Shown one piece after another: positions 6,548 through 7,511 of a stretch of DNA of 7,511 nt. Made by a program: the position numbers and the translations under genes. Source of the stretch: Gammaproteobacteria bacterium (lineage in GTDB: Bacteria > Pseudomonadota > Gammaproteobacteria > Xanthomonadales > Xanthomonadaceae); NCBI GenBank assembly GCA_026398715.1, contig JAPLSI010000169.1, positions 1 to 7,511 of the forward strand, in the 5' to 3' direction. The number at the start of each line of letters is the position of its first letter. The first letter of the stretch is position 1. The notes below the pieces were generated by a model. The model saw only the letters and a list, made by a program, of their open reading frames with translations, was not told the DNA's origin and searched no databases.

Positions 6548-7511
<964 letters not shown>

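Overview
The window is G+C-rich bacterial chromosome. It carries core housekeeping genes whose families and order point to a gammaproteobacterium, most likely in the Lysobacterales (Xanthomonadales; Xanthomonadaceae or Rhodanobacteraceae type). That placement is inferred from gene content and protein similarity recalled from memory, not from a search.

Layout. Positions 1-3405 hold a leftward operon that reads, in transcription order, DUF2066 exported protein, CDP-alcohol phosphatidyltransferase, AI-2E/PerM-family membrane protein, then hda (cut by the window edge). Each of its three junctions is a 4-base ATGA or GTGA stop/start overlap. A 119-bp divergent gap (3406-3524) contains an extended -10 promoter for the rightward operon purM-purN-DUF3108 (3525-5939). 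purM and purN make steps 5 and 3 of de novo purine synthesis. DUF3108 overlaps purN by 4 bases and encodes an exported protein of unknown function. From the right edge murA (first committed step of peptidoglycan synthesis) runs leftward and ends at 6548. It has an apparent one-base deletion just after the catalytic-cysteine motif.

Between the convergent DUF3108 and murA lie about 600 bases without a credible gene. The first part (5940-6195) shows nothing convincing. The rest (6196-6597) is the most unusual part of the window. On the + strand it can be drawn as two multibranched stem-loop modules, 6196-6340 and 6351-6509, each closed by a long-range stem that contains G-U pairs. Many of the hairpins show GGA in the apical loop. 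There are 13 GGA triplets between 6220 and 6539 on the + strand against 2 on the - strand. The stretch ends in a terminator-like hairpin plus T-run lying antisense inside the 3' end of murA. This fits a candidate structured RNA, possibly a CsrA/RsmA-sequestering RNA of the CsrB/RsmZ kind. A multicopy palindromic repeat or MITE-like element is the main alternative.

All other reading frames longer than 60 codons look like shadows of these genes or chance frames across the structured intergenic DNA.
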